A stretch of DNA of 50,565 nt. Origin: Abyssibius sp040880065. GTDB lineage: Bacteria; Pseudomonadota; Alphaproteobacteria; Rhodobacterales; Rhodobacteraceae. The notes beneath the pieces are model-generated. The model searched no databases. It was not told the origin of the DNA and saw only the letters and a list, made by a program, of their open reading frames with translations. Location of the stretch: the NCBI GenBank assembly GCA_040880065.1, contig JBBDJE010000006.1, forward strand, positions 1 through 50,565, written 5' to 3'. A program made the translations under genes and the position numbers. Shown here piece after piece: positions 14,027 to 22,979 of this stretch (position 1 is the first letter of the stretch; each line of letters starts with the position of its first letter).

Positions 14027-17000
14027 ATGACATTGCGCGATGTATCCTTACACGACCGTTTCGATCTTTCCAAACAGCATGTGCTGCTGTCTGGCACACA
14101 GGCGCTTGTGCGTCTGCCGCTCATGCAAAAGGCCCGCGATACGGCGGCGGGGCATAACACTGCGGGCTATGTAACCGGCTATCGTGGCTCGCCGCTCGGG
14201 GCGGTCGACCAGCAATATCAGCGCGCGGAAAAAGACCTGAAGGCCGCCGATATCACCTTCAACCCCGGTCTGAATGAAGACCTTGCCGCCACCGCCATGT
14301 GGGGCAGCCAACAGGCCGAACTGCGCGGCGAGGGGCGCTATGACGGCGTGTTCGGGCTGTGGTATGGCAAGGGGCCGGGGGTAGATCGCTGCGGCGATGT
14401 TTTCCGCCACGCGAACTTTGCCGGAACCTCGGCGCTGGGCGGCGTGCTGGTGGCGATGGGCGATGACCATACCGCCGAAAGCTCGACAACGTTGCACCAA
14501 TCCGAATTTGCGCTTGTCGATGTGATGATGCCCATTCTCGCCCCTGCGGGCGTGCAGGAACTGCTTGATTACGGCATTTATGGCTGGGCATTGTCGCGCT
14601 ATACCGGCTGCTGGGTTGGCATCAAATGCCTGAAGGATACCGTTGAAGCCACCGGCGTGGTCGATGGCACGCCCGAGCGCGTAACCGTCAAACTGCCGAC
14701 CGATTTCGACTTGCCCGCCGACGGGCTGAACATCCGCCTCAATGACACACCCGCCGATCAAGAGGCCCGCCTGCACGACTATAAGCGCTTCGCGGCGGAA
14801 GCTTTTGCGCGTGCCAACAAGCTCGACCATCCGGTCATTCCCGCCAAAGGTGCAAAAATCGGCATCGTGTCTTCGGGCAAATCATGGCTCGACACCGTGC
14901 AGGCCATGCAGCTTTTGGGCATTGATGCGGCGATGGCCAAAAAGCTGGGCATTTCAACCTATAAGGTTGGCATGGTCTGGCCGCTCGACATGCAGAGCTT
15001 TCGTGACTGGTCGGAAAAGCTTGACCTGATCATCGTGGTTGAAGAAAAGCGCAAACTTGTCGAAGTGCAGATCAAGGAAGCGATTTTCAACGACCGCCAT
15101 GGCCGCCGCGTGATTGGCTGGAAGCTGGAGAACGGCGAAACGCTGTTCTCGGTCAAAAAGGCGCTCGACCCTGTGGGCATTGCCCGTGGGCTGGCGCGCG
15201 TGCTGCGCCAAGAGGGCGTGTGGGATGACGCTTTGAACCCCGCCGCCGCCGCCATTGACGCCGCTGCCGTTGCCGATAACACACCCTCAATCGCCAAGCG
15301 TCTGCCGTATTTCTGCGCGGGCTGTCCGCATAATTCTTCAACCAAACTGCCCGAAGGCGCGCGCGCCTATGCCGGCATTGGCTGTCACTGGATGGTGCAA
15401 TGGATGGACCGCGAAACCACCGGCTTTACCCATATGGGCGGCGAGGGGGCCAATTGGGTTGGCGAAGCGCCGTTCTCCTCGCGTGATCATGTTTTTCAGA
15501 ACCTTGGCGATGGCACCTATAACCATTCCGGCTCGCTTGCCATTCGCGCCGCTTTGGCGGCCAATGTGAACATCACCTATAAAATTCTGTTCAATGACGC
15601 GGTTGCCATGACAGGCGGGCAGGCCAATGAAGGCGGGCTGACCGCGCAACAAATTGCCCATGAGGTTGTGGCGATGGGTGTTGCCAAGCTCATCGTTGTT
15701 TATGACCAAAAGGAAGATGTGGTTGAAAGTGCCTTCCCGCGCGGCGTGGAAATGGTGGAGCGCGCCGGGCTGATGGATGTGCAAACCCGCCTTTCAAAAA
15801 TCAAGGGCGTCACCGCGCTGCTCTACATCCAGACCTGCGCCGCCGAAAAGCGCCGCCGCCGCAAGCGCAAGCAGTTTCCCGACCCCGATAAACGTATTTT
15901 CATCAACCCGTCGGTTTGTGAAGGCTGCGGTGATTGCGGTGTCCAATCCAACTGCGTGGCGATATTGCCGCTGGAAACCGAGCTTGGGCGCAAACGCCAG
16001 ATCGACCAGTCGGCCTGTAACAAGGACTTTAGCTGCATCAACGGCTTTTGCCCCAGTTTTGTAACGCTGAGCGGTGCCAAGGTGAAAAAACCAAAGGCAG
16101 AATCGGTGAATATTCCCGACCTGCCAGCACCTCAATTGCCCGCTATCAACGGCACCTTCAACATTGTTGCCACCGGCGTTGGTGGCACCGGCATTGTAAC
16201 TGTCGGCGCGTTGCTCGCCATGGCGGCGCATCTTGAAGGCAAGGGCGCGGGCATGATGGAAATGGCGGGGCTCGCGCAAAAAGGCGGCGCTGTCACCGTG
16301 CATTGCCGCATTGCCAACACGCCCGAAGATATTTCGGCGGTGCGCGTGGCCAATGGCGAAATGGATGCGCTGATCGGCGGCGATATCGTCACCTCTTCGG
16401 GCACACCCAACCTTGGGCTCATGTCGCGCGGGCGCACAAAAGCGGTCTGCAACAGCCATGAAATTATCACGGGCGCTTTCACCAAAGATACCGAGTTTTC
16501 CCTGCCGGGCGACCAGATGGAAACCGCATTGCGCGGGCGCATCGGCACGGATGCGCTGACCATGATCGAAGCCACCCGCATGGCTGAGCGATATTTGGGC
16601 GATGCGATTTATGCCAATGTGCTGCTGTTGGGTGCTGCTTGGCAGGCCGGGCTTGTTCCGCTGGGGCTGGAGGCGCTGGAACGCGCGATCGAGTTGAACG
16701 GTGCGGGCGTTGCCGGCAATATGCTTGCGCTTAAAGTCGGGCGCTGGGCCATCGCCTTCCCCGATCAGGCACAAGCCGCCGATGCGCCCGCTGCCGCCCT
16801 TGACCTTGAGGCCAGCATCACCTTTCGCGCCAACCATCTGGCCAAGTTTCAAAACGCCGGACTGGCCGCGCGCTACAAGGCCCGCATTGCCGGTGCGCGC
16901 GAAATTGATGCCGATTTTGCCATGGCCATGGCAAAGGGCTACCACAAGCTGCTGGCCTATAAGGATGAATACGAGGTCGCCCGCCTGCACCTTGAGACGC

Positions 17001-17428
17001 TGCAAAGCGCGGTTAATGCGCAGTTTGAAGGCGTTAAAAACATGCGCTTTCACATGGCCCCGCCAATTTTCGGGCGCAAAGATGCCAAGGGCAACCCTAT
17101 AAAATCGGAGTTTGGCCCGTGGATGATGCGCGCCTTTGGCCTGCTCGCCCGCATGAAGGGCCTGCGCGGCACTTGGGCCGACCCGTTTGGCCGCAGCGCT
17201 GAGCGCAAGATGGAGCGTGCGCTGATTTCGCAATACGAGGCGGATATGGATACTGTGTCGGCGCGTTTCACGCCTCAAACCGCTGAAACCTGCACCGCAC
17301 TTGCCGAACTTCCGCTTAAAATCCGTGGTTTTGGCCATGTCAAAATGGCGGCGGTGGGCCGGTTTGAAAAAGACCGTGCCGCTTTGCTGGCGGCACTGAA
17401 TGCACCGCAGACAATGGCCGCCCAGTAG
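14027..17428 (+). CDS. Indolepyruvate:ferredoxin oxidoreductase, fused single-chain form
   Basis: The product is 1133 residues. The N-terminal half carries the pyruvate-oxidoreductase pyrimidine and TPP-binding domains (AGYVTGYRGSPLG, GIGCHWMVQWMD). An iron-sulfur segment follows at about 625-675 with CEGCGDCGVQSNC and CNKDFSCINGFCP. The gamma domain begins near 711 (NIVATGVGGTGIVTVG, MEMAGLAQKGGAVTVHCRI). The C-terminal 250 residues look like the DUF6537 domain of this fused family. It oxidatively decarboxylates aryl or branched 2-oxo acids to acyl-CoA while reducing ferredoxin or a related carrier. Length is typical. It is likely controlled by the divergent LysR gene. Confidence 0.93.
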   Translation: MTLRDVSLHDRFDLSKQHVLLSGTQALVRLPLMQKARDTAAGHNTAGYVTGYRGSPLGAVDQQYQRAEKDLKAADITFNPGLNEDLAATAMWGSQQAELRGEGRYDGVFGLWYGKGPGVDRCGDVFRHANFAGTSALGGVLVAMGDDHTAESSTTLHQSEFALVDVMMPILAPAGVQELLDYGIYGWALSRYTGCWVGIKCLKDTVEATGVVDGTPERVTVKLPTDFDLPADGLNIRLNDTPADQEARLHDYKRFAAEAFARANKLDHPVIPAKGAKIGIVSSGKSWLDTVQAMQLLGIDAAMAKKLGISTYKVGMVWPLDMQSFRDWSEKLDLIIVVEEKRKLVEVQIKEAIFNDRHGRRVIGWKLENGETLFSVKKALDPVGIARGLARVLRQEGVWDDALNPAAAAIDAAAVADNTPSIAKRLPYFCAGCPHNSSTKLPEGARAYAGIGCHWMVQWMDRETTGFTHMGGEGANWVGEAPFSSRDHVFQNLGDGTYNHSGSLAIRAALAANVNITYKILFNDAVAMTGGQANEGGLTAQQIAHEVVAMGVAKLIVVYDQKEDVVESAFPRGVEMVERAGLMDVQTRLSKIKGVTALLYIQTCAAEKRRRRKRKQFPDPDKRIFINPSVCEGCGDCGVQSNCVAILPLETELGRKRQIDQSACNKDFSCINGFCPSFVTLSGAKVKKPKAESVNIPDLPAPQLPAINGTFNIVATGVGGTGIVTVGALLAMAAHLEGKGAGMMEMAGLAQKGGAVTVHCRIANTPEDISAVRVANGEMDALIGGDIVTSSGTPNLGLMSRGRTKAVCNSHEIITGAFTKDTEFSLPGDQMETALRGRIGTDALTMIEATRMAERYLGDAIYANVLLLGAAWQAGLVPLGLEALERAIELNGAGVAGNMLALKVGRWAIAFPDQAQAADAPAAALDLEASITFRANHLAKFQNAGLAARYKARIAGAREIDADFAMAMAKGYHKLLAYKDEYEVARLHLETLQSAVNAQFEGVKNMRFHMAPPIFGRKDAKGNPIKSEFGPWMMRAFGLLARMKGLRGTWADPFGRSAERKMERALISQYEADMDTVSARFTPQTAETCTALAELPLKIRGFGHVKMAAVGRFEKDRAALLAALNAPQTMAAQ

Positions 17429-17440
17429 GGCGGCCTCCTC

Positions 17441-17671
17441 TCAGGCCTTGCGAATCAGATAGGCGCGCAGCGCACCCTTTATGGGCACGCTGGACAGCAA
17501 TTCATGCCCGGATTCCGCGCAAAAATGCGGCACATCAATCACCGCTGCAGGGTCATCGGCCAGCAGGCGCAGCACCTGCCCCGATGCCAGCCCCAAAAGG
17601 CGCTTGCGCGCCTTTAACACCGGTAGCGGGCAAAGCAGCCCCTGCGCATCAAGCTCGTGGTCAATCTTCAT
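17441..17671 (-). CDS. TusA-family sulfur carrier
   Basis: The 76-residue sequence begins with the family's LDAQGLLCPLPVLKARKRL, containing the CPxP active-site cysteine (Cys14). It then has VLRLLADDPAAVIDVPHFC and a C-terminal strand. TusA-like proteins relay persulfide sulfur in tRNA thiolation, cofactor assembly or sulfur oxidation; which applies here is not evident. A second cysteine in PHFCAESGHE is common in the family. The gene is convergent with the oxidoreductase (12-base gap) and divergent from the CcdA gene. Confidence 0.9.
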   Translation of the reverse strand: MKIDHELDAQGLLCPLPVLKARKRLLGLASGQVLRLLADDPAAVIDVPHFCAESGHELLSSVPIKGALRAYLIRKA

Positions 17672-17763
17672 GCGCCCTTGCTAGAGCGGCGTTGTGCGCC
17701 TGTCCACGGCAATGTGACAATTGGTGCCGTGACGCCGCCTGCATTGCACGCTAACAAGGGTGC

Positions 17764-18507
17764 ATGTTCGGAATTGATATCTTCACGGCGGCGCTGCTGC
17801 CCTCCATGCTGGTGGCCCTCGTTGCGGGGCTTGTCAGCTTTTTGTCGCCCTGCGTTTTGCCGGTGGTGCCGGCCTATCTGTCTTACATGACCGGTGCCTC
17901 GCTTGATGATATGGGCGCGCGCCGTGGCCGTGCCTTGCTCACCGCCACCTTCTTTGTGTTGGGCCTTTCCACCGTGTTTTTGCTGCTGGCCATTGGCGCA
18001 ACCGCGCTGGCGGGCAGTATTGCCGGGTTCCGCGAATGGTTTCCCATCGTTTCGGGCCTCATCGTCATGCTGTTTGGCCTGCATTTTCTGGGCATCATCC
18101 GCATCGGCTTTTTGAACCGCGAAGCCCGCTTTGATGCAGGCGACCGCGGCGGCACCCCCTTTGGCGCCTACGTGCTTGGGCTGGCCTTTTCGCTTGGCTG
18201 GGCGCCCTGCATCGGGCCTATTCTGTCCACCGTTCTGGCTTTGGTCGCACAAGACCAATCCATGTCGCGCGGCATGGTTCTCATGGGGACATACGCTTTC
18301 GGCCTTGGCATTCCCTTCTTGCTGTTCGCTTTGTTCTTTGGTGCCTCGCGCCGGATGATGAAGATGATGCTGCGCCATATGGAAAAGATCGAGCGTGTTG
18401 CGGGCCTGCTGCTCTGGACCATCGGGCTGATGCTGCTGACCGACCAGTTCACCCGCATTTCTTTCTGGCTGCTCGAAGTTTTTCCCGCGCTCCAGAATAT
18501 CGGCTGA
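17764..18507 (+). CDS. ccdA: CcdA/DsbD-like thiol-disulfide membrane protein
   Basis: The product is 247 residues with six predicted membrane helices. It has the paired cysteines of the DsbD transmembrane domain: SFLSPCVLPVVPAYLSYM in helix 1 and GWAPCIGPILS in helix 4. Such proteins pass reductant from cytoplasmic thioredoxin across the membrane to apo-cytochrome c reduction or other periplasmic thiol systems. Length fits the stand-alone CcdA form. A serine-hydrolase-like gene follows after 36 bases on the same strand. Confidence 0.92.
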   Translation: MFGIDIFTAALLPSMLVALVAGLVSFLSPCVLPVVPAYLSYMTGASLDDMGARRGRALLTATFFVLGLSTVFLLLAIGATALAGSIAGFREWFPIVSGLIVMLFGLHFLGIIRIGFLNREARFDAGDRGGTPFGAYVLGLAFSLGWAPCIGPILSTVLALVAQDQSMSRGMVLMGTYAFGLGIPFLLFALFFGASRRMMKMMLRHMEKIERVAGLLLWTIGLMLLTDQFTRISFWLLEVFPALQNIG

Positions 18508-18543
18508 GCTTGCCAAGCCACCGCCCCGCCCTATGCTGAGCCC

Positions 18544-19746
18544 ATGAGCGCCGCGCCTGATCAAATGAAGCCCGAAACCATCCGCCGCCGCGCGGTTTTT
18601 GTGCTGCCCGGATATGACCCCGCCCCGCCCCGCCGCTATCGCGAGATTTATCGCAGCGAGGCGGCAAAGCAGGGCGAAATCACCGGCCAGAAGCTGGCGC
18701 TTTCCGCTGCCGCCCGCCCCGCGCCGTTTTATGGCTGGCAGGTCAGCGCGGAGCAATCCGGCATCGTAACCCGAAGCGCGCACTGGATTTTACCGTGGAA
18801 TGACCTTGTGCGCGGCTCGATGCATGCAGGCATATTCGGCGTTTACGCGCTGGCCGCGCGCACCCTGTGGGCCTATCTTAAAGGCGGCACGCTTTGGGCA
18901 TTGCTGCGCCTGCGTTGGCAGCCGATGCTGGCAGTTTTCTACCCGCTGGCGGTGCTGCTGGGGCAACTGCTTCTGGCTGCCGCGCTTGCAGCACTTGGCT
19001 GGCATTTGGCGGGCTGGCTTGGCCTTGCGCTTGGCCTTGGCGCAAGCCTTGGGGCTGCCGAATACCTGCGCCGGCAGGACAGCCGCACTTATATCTACTA
19101 TTTGCTGCATCTTTACGCCTTCGCCGCACGTAATATGACAAGGCCCAACCAAGCCCTTGCCGCCCGCATGGAGGCGTTGGCTGGCGCGGTTGAGGCTGCG
19201 CTGAAACAGGGTGTCGACGAGGTGCTGATCGTCGGCCATTCGCTTGGCGCGCAACTGGCCGTTGACCTTTTGGGCGACATGCTGCGCGGCGGGCGGCTCA
19301 ACGGGCAGGGCCATGTTGCGCTGCTCACCCTTGGCCATGTCATCCCGATGATGTCTTTCCTGCCCGACGCACACCGCCTGCGCCGGAACCTTGCTGATAT
19401 TGCGGGTAGCGACAGGATCTTCTGGCTCGATGTTTCATCCCAAGCCGATGGTGGCTGTTTTGCGCTGTCTGATGCGGCGGCGGTCAGCGGGGTGGCGCCT
19501 GCCCATGCCCCAAACCCCAGTGTCATTTCCGCAGCCTTTGCGCAAACCGTTCAAGGTGCAGAAACGCAACGCTTTTTCGCCCGCCACTTCCAGTATTACC
19601 GTGCCTTTACTAAGCCCGAAAACTACGACTATTTTGCCATAACCGCCGGGCCAATGCCGCTGGCGGCGCGCTATGCGGGGCGCAAGAACTCGCCGCAATC
19701 CATCACCAAACCCTTTCGTGCCTACAAGGATGCGGGCCATGGATGA
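18544..19746 (+). CDS. Membrane-associated alpha/beta-hydrolase-like protein of unknown function
   Basis: The product is 400 residues. The N-terminal portion has RRAVFVLPGYDPAPPRRYREIYR, an alpha/beta-hydrolase-like opening (VLPGY). Two strong hydrophobic helices lie at about 130-180. The central EVLIVGHSLGAQLAVDLLGDML is a classic nucleophile elbow, GHSLG with Ser233. A later HVIPMMSFLPDAHRLR could hold acid or histidine residues, but the full triad cannot be assigned by eye. The next gene, a P450, starts within its last eight bases, so the two are translationally coupled and probably act together on a lipid-like substrate (inference). No specific family name is recognised. Confidence 0.7.
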   Translation: MSAAPDQMKPETIRRRAVFVLPGYDPAPPRRYREIYRSEAAKQGEITGQKLALSAAARPAPFYGWQVSAEQSGIVTRSAHWILPWNDLVRGSMHAGIFGVYALAARTLWAYLKGGTLWALLRLRWQPMLAVFYPLAVLLGQLLLAAALAALGWHLAGWLGLALGLGASLGAAEYLRRQDSRTYIYYLLHLYAFAARNMTRPNQALAARMEALAGAVEAALKQGVDEVLIVGHSLGAQLAVDLLGDMLRGGRLNGQGHVALLTLGHVIPMMSFLPDAHRLRRNLADIAGSDRIFWLDVSSQADGGCFALSDAAAVSGVAPAHAPNPSVISAAFAQTVQGAETQRFFARHFQYYRAFTKPENYDYFAITAGPMPLAARYAGRKNSPQSITKPFRAYKDAGHG

Positions 19747-21142
19747 TCTGCCCGCCCGCCCGAAAACCTACCCCAAGGGCCGCAGCCTGCGCCGCCAGAT
19801 ACGTGATTTCCGCGCCGATCTGTTTGCCGCCCTGCCTGAACGGCTCTATCGCGCATGGCTGGCCGAGCGGCGCAACCTGATCTATCGCAGCTATATCATC
19901 AACCAGCCGGACCTTGTGAAAACCGTGCTGCAAGACCGGCCCGACGATTTCCCCAAATCGCCCATTGTGCATGATACGCTGCGCGCGCTTTTGGGCAATT
20001 CGGTGTTTGTGACCAATGGTGCAACATGGCGTGCGCAGCGCCGTATCATCGACCCGGCCTTTGCGCGCGGCAACCTGCGCAGCACCTTTCCCGCCATGCA
20101 GGCTGCGGGGCAGGCGGCGCTGGCGCGGCTCGCGCCCGGCAAGGTGGAAATGGAGTTTGAAACCGCGCATCTGGCCGCCGATGTCATTTTCCGCACGCTG
20201 TTTTCCGTGCCGATCGACAGCGACGATGCGAGCCGCGTTTTCACCGCCTTTCGCGACTACCAGCGCGCCCAGCCCCTGTGGAACCTGCCCGGCTTGCTGC
20301 GCTTGCCGCGCTGGGTGCCGCGCTTTCATTCGCGCGCCTCACGCCGTGCTGCCGCCGAAATCCGCCGCATTCTGCTGAAGTTTGTGAACGCCCATGCGGC
20401 GCGCATTGCCGCGGGCGATATTCCGGGCGACTTGGCTGGCAAGATCATGACCACACCCGACCCTGAAACCGGTGCGCTGTTCAGCGCTGAAGACATGGTT
20501 GATCAGGTGGCGATCTTCTTTCTGGCAGGGCATGAAACCTCGGCATCGGCGCTGTCTTGGGCATTGTATTTGCTGGCAAAATACCCTGAAGCGCAGGCGC
20601 GCGTTGCGGCCGAGGCGCAGGCGGTTGACCCCGCCACGATGGCGTTTGCCAACCTGTCGAAACTCGCCTTCACCCGCGATGTTTTCCGCGAAACCCTGCG
20701 CCTTTACCCGCCCGTGCCGATGATGCCCCGCCAGACCGTGCAGGCTGAGCCGATGCGCGACCGTGTGTTGCCAAAGGGTGCGCTGGCCATTCTTTCACCC
20801 TGGCATTTGCACCGGCATGAACGGCTCTGGAACAACCCGCACGGCTTTGACCCCGAGCGCTGGCAAACCGAAAACGGCAAGGCCTGCGCGCGCGAGGCCT
20901 ATATCCCGTTCTCGGCGGGTCCGCGCGTTTGCACGGGGGCGGGTTTTGCCATGGTCGAGGGGGTTTTGCTGCTGGCGATGTTGGTGTCACGCTGGGAGTT
21001 TTCGCTCATCAAAGACCGCGAACCCCGCCCTGTGGCGCATCTGACAGTGCGCGCGGCAGACGGGGTTTTGCTGGCGCTAAAACCGCGCGCGCTGGTTGGG
21101 GCGGGTGCCTCCGGCGCGGATATCAAAAACAAAAGAAGCTAG
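19739..21142 (+). CDS. Cytochrome P450 monooxygenase
   Basis: The product is 467 residues. It has the I-helix oxygen-activation motif (FFLAGHETSASAL, near 263), the K-helix ExxR (ETLRLYP, Glu318-Arg321), a PERF-like DPERW segment, and the heme loop FSAGPRVCTGAGFA with ligand Cys398. It resembles the CYP4/CYP102-like bacterial group that oxidises fatty acids or terpenes. No redox partner gene is adjacent. AAGGA eight bases before the ATG at 19739 supports this start, which overlaps the hydrolase gene by eight bases. The last twelve or so codons (GASGADIKNKRS) come from a dispersed repeat, and the stop overlaps that of gshB by four bases. Confidence 0.93.
   Translation: MDDLPARPKTYPKGRSLRRQIRDFRADLFAALPERLYRAWLAERRNLIYRSYIINQPDLVKTVLQDRPDDFPKSPIVHDTLRALLGNSVFVTNGATWRAQRRIIDPAFARGNLRSTFPAMQAAGQAALARLAPGKVEMEFETAHLAADVIFRTLFSVPIDSDDASRVFTAFRDYQRAQPLWNLPGLLRLPRWVPRFHSRASRRAAAEIRRILLKFVNAHAARIAAGDIPGDLAGKIMTTPDPETGALFSAEDMVDQVAIFFLAGHETSASALSWALYLLAKYPEAQARVAAEAQAVDPATMAFANLSKLAFTRDVFRETLRLYPPVPMMPRQTVQAEPMRDRVLPKGALAILSPWHLHRHERLWNNPHGFDPERWQTENGKACAREAYIPFSAGPRVCTGAGFAMVEGVLLLAMLVSRWEFSLIKDREPRPVAHLTVRAADGVLLALKPRALVGAGASGADIKNKRS
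21104..21136 (+). repeat. Dispersed repeat forming the 3' end of the P450 gene
   Basis: GGTGCCTCCGGCG-GGATAT and AACAAAAGA are shared with the copy inside cobB (10666-10702), with changes in the middle. The element supplies the last codons before the P450 stop, so the natural C-terminus may have been altered by its arrival. Confidence 0.6.
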
Positions 21143-22080
21143 GCGCGCTTAGCCTCAATGGCCTGCCACATTTTTTCTGCGGCGTTGATTTGGCTAAATC
21201 TTTCAAGCTCTTGGATGCCGGTAGGCGAGGTGAGGTTGATCTCGGTCAGCCAGTCGCCGATCACGTCGATGCCCACGAATATCTGCCCCTTTTCGCGCAG
21301 AAGCGGGCCGATGCGGGCGCAGATTTCAAGGTCACGCGCGGTCAGGTCTACCTGTTCGGGGCGGCCGCCGACATGCATGTTGGAGCGGGTTTCGCCTTCT
21401 GCGGGCACACGGTTGATGGCGCCGACGGGTTCGCCATTGACCAAGATCACGCGCTTGTCGCCCTTGGCAACGGCCGGCAGGAATTTTTGTGCGATGAGCG
21501 GTTCGCGGTTGATGCCGGCGAAGAGTTCATGCAGCGAATTTAGGTTGCGGTCATCGGGGCCAAGACGGAAAACACCGGCGCCGCCATTGCCGTAAAGTGG
21601 CTTGAGGATAATATCCAAGTGTTTGGCCTTAAAGGCTTTTAGCATGTCGATATCGCGCGCGATCATCGTGGGCGGGGTCAGGTCGGGGAAGGTGAGGACC
21701 AGCAGTTTTTCGGGGTAGTTGCGCACCCAGAACGGGTCGTTCACGACCATGGTTTTGGGGTGGAGCATGTCGAGCATGTGGGTGGAGGTGATATAGGACA
21801 TATCAAAGGGCGGGTCCTGGCGCAGCCAGATTACATCCATGCTGGAAAGGTCCAAAACCTCTTCGTTTTCAAGGGTATAGTGGCTTCCCTTTTGGCGGCG
21901 CACGGTCAGGGCATTGCCGCGTGCGGTGATCTTGCCTTCGTCGAATGTCAGCTTGTCGGGGGTGTAGTAAAATAGTTTGTGGCCGCGGGCCTGCGCCTCA
22001 ATCGCGATGCGAAACGTGCTGTCGGCATCAATGTTTATCGGGCCGATCGGGTCCATCTGGAAGGCGACGCGCAGGGTCAT
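21139..22080 (-). CDS. gshB: Glutathione synthetase
   Basis: This 313-residue ATP-grasp enzyme joins glycine to gamma-glutamylcysteine. It begins with MTLRVAFQMDPIGPINIDADSTF, the conserved GshB N-terminus. It has WLRQDPPFDMSYI, NDPFWVRNYPEKLL, the ATP-binding IILKPLYGNGGAGVFRL, and a C-terminal FVGIDVIGDWLTEINLTSPTG that closes over the metal site. Start 22080 has GGAG upstream, while the ATG four codons earlier has none. A consensus -10 box lies about 77 bases upstream. Confidence 0.95.
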   Translation of the reverse strand: MTLRVAFQMDPIGPINIDADSTFRIAIEAQARGHKLFYYTPDKLTFDEGKITARGNALTVRRQKGSHYTLENEEVLDLSSMDVIWLRQDPPFDMSYITSTHMLDMLHPKTMVVNDPFWVRNYPEKLLVLTFPDLTPPTMIARDIDMLKAFKAKHLDIILKPLYGNGGAGVFRLGPDDRNLNSLHELFAGINREPLIAQKFLPAVAKGDKRVILVNGEPVGAINRVPAEGETRSNMHVGGRPEQVDLTARDLEICARIGPLLREKGQIFVGIDVIGDWLTEINLTSPTGIQELERFSQINAAEKMWQAIEAKRA

Positions 22081-22156
22081 AGGGGGCTCCATTTTGTGCA
22101 GGTGCAGATTTGGCCGTTTGTTAAGATAGATGCAAGAGGGGCTGCGCTATTGATAC

Positions 22157-22162
22157 ATTATA
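22157..22162 (-). promoter_or_regulatory. Probable gshB promoter (-10 TATAAT)
   Basis: A perfect TATAAT on the minus strand lies about 77 bases upstream of the gshB start. No clear -35 is visible. Just upstream (22173-22201) is a triple near-repeat of GCATTTTT/GTGCATTTTT/GCGCATTT, which could be a regulator array. Confidence 0.45.
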
Positions 22163-22634
22163 ACCGCAAAAACACGCATTTTTGTGCATTTTTGCGCATT
22201 TAGGGCCGATTTAGCGGCGTTTAAAGCTTAACAAGGTGTAAAATTAACCACTTGCCGCAGCGCCCGGCAGATCGGGCGCGAGCGTGCTGAAAATTGCGAC
22301 TCCGGTGAAGATAAGATCGTCAAGAAAATTATAATCCGGGTTGTGAAGTGCGGCATGGTCCTTGCCTGACCCATGCAAGAGCATGGCGGCTTTTGCGCTC
22401 CGGCCGAACGCCAAAATCTTGCGAGGCGCGCGATTTTTGGGGGGCTCGGGGTTGTTGCGCGAGGCTGCGAAATTATTATGGATTTGAAATGCTACGACAA
22501 AGCCGAGTTGCGCGGTCTCGGCTTCCTACCCCGAAATTTCGGAGAATTTATGAAGCGCGCGGCGAAAGGCGGTCAGCGAGATAATATCGGTATTTTTGAG
22601 CATTTTGGCCTGTTTTCCGTGTTCATGGGGCGGG
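22163..22634. other. Gene-poor interval between yraN and gshB
   Basis: About 470 bases lie between the yraN stop and the gshB promoter, with lower G+C than the surroundings. They contain the near-repeat array at 22173-22201, an A/T-rich stretch at 22225-22250, the palindrome CCGAAATTTCGG near 22542, and a stem of AAGCCGAG with CTCGGCTT at about 22500-22526. That stem could end the rsmI-yraN transcript, although no T run follows. Short reading frames on both strands lack good start sites and family resemblance. I see no RNA gene that I can name. Confidence 0.5.
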
Positions 22635-22979
22635 TTATTGAAAGCAGTTTTGCAGAATTTCCAAACCGCCCGCGCGATTGACAAGCGCAAGGTCAAAGCG
22701 GGCATTCTGGTTTGGCGGGCACTGCGTGGCGAGGTAGATTTCGGCCGCGGCCAGCAGGCGGGCGATTTGCCTTGGCGCAAGCGATTCTGCGGCGCTGTCA
22801 TGGGTGCGGCGGGCCTTGACCTCGACAAATACAACGGTGGGGCCGTGGGTGAAAATAAGGTCTATTTCACCGGCCTTGCTGCGCCATCGGGTGGCAAGCA
22901 GGGTTGCGCCCATGGCCGTGTAATGGCGGGTGGCGATGTCTTCGGCGGCGAGGCCGCTTTGGTAGTTGCGGCTGCTCAT
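22635..22979 (-). CDS. yraN: YraN (UPF0102) family nuclease-fold protein
   Basis: This 114-residue protein has the restriction-endonuclease-like core of UPF0102: GLAAEDIATRHYTAMGATLLATRWR, then AGEIDLIFTHGPTVVFVEVKAR (E-x-D...ExK) and RFDLALVNRAGG. The biochemical role is unresolved; the active-site pattern suggests a Holliday-junction-like nuclease. Its ATG overlaps the rsmI stop (ATGA), so the two are cotranscribed. The neighbourhood rsmI-yraN with a divergent LpoA-like gene is widely conserved. Confidence 0.92.
   Translation of the reverse strand: MSSRNYQSGLAAEDIATRHYTAMGATLLATRWRSKAGEIDLIFTHGPTVVFVEVKARRTHDSAAESLAPRQIARLLAAAEIYLATQCPPNQNARFDLALVNRAGGLEILQNCFQ

Noticed and set aside
15794..17338. 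514-codon open frame opposite the indolepyruvate oxidoreductase gene
   Set aside because: It is antisense to clear iron-sulfur and gamma-domain coding; its composition is that of a mirror frame.
22225..22252. TTAAC...TTAACC pair upstream of gshB considered as a CtrA site
   Set aside because: The spacing is 12 bases rather than the 7 of the TTAA-N7-TTAA consensus.
22373..22681. Open frame of about 100 codons between gshB and yraN
   Set aside because: Its 3' end runs into yraN on the other strand, and no ribosome site or recognisable domain is present.
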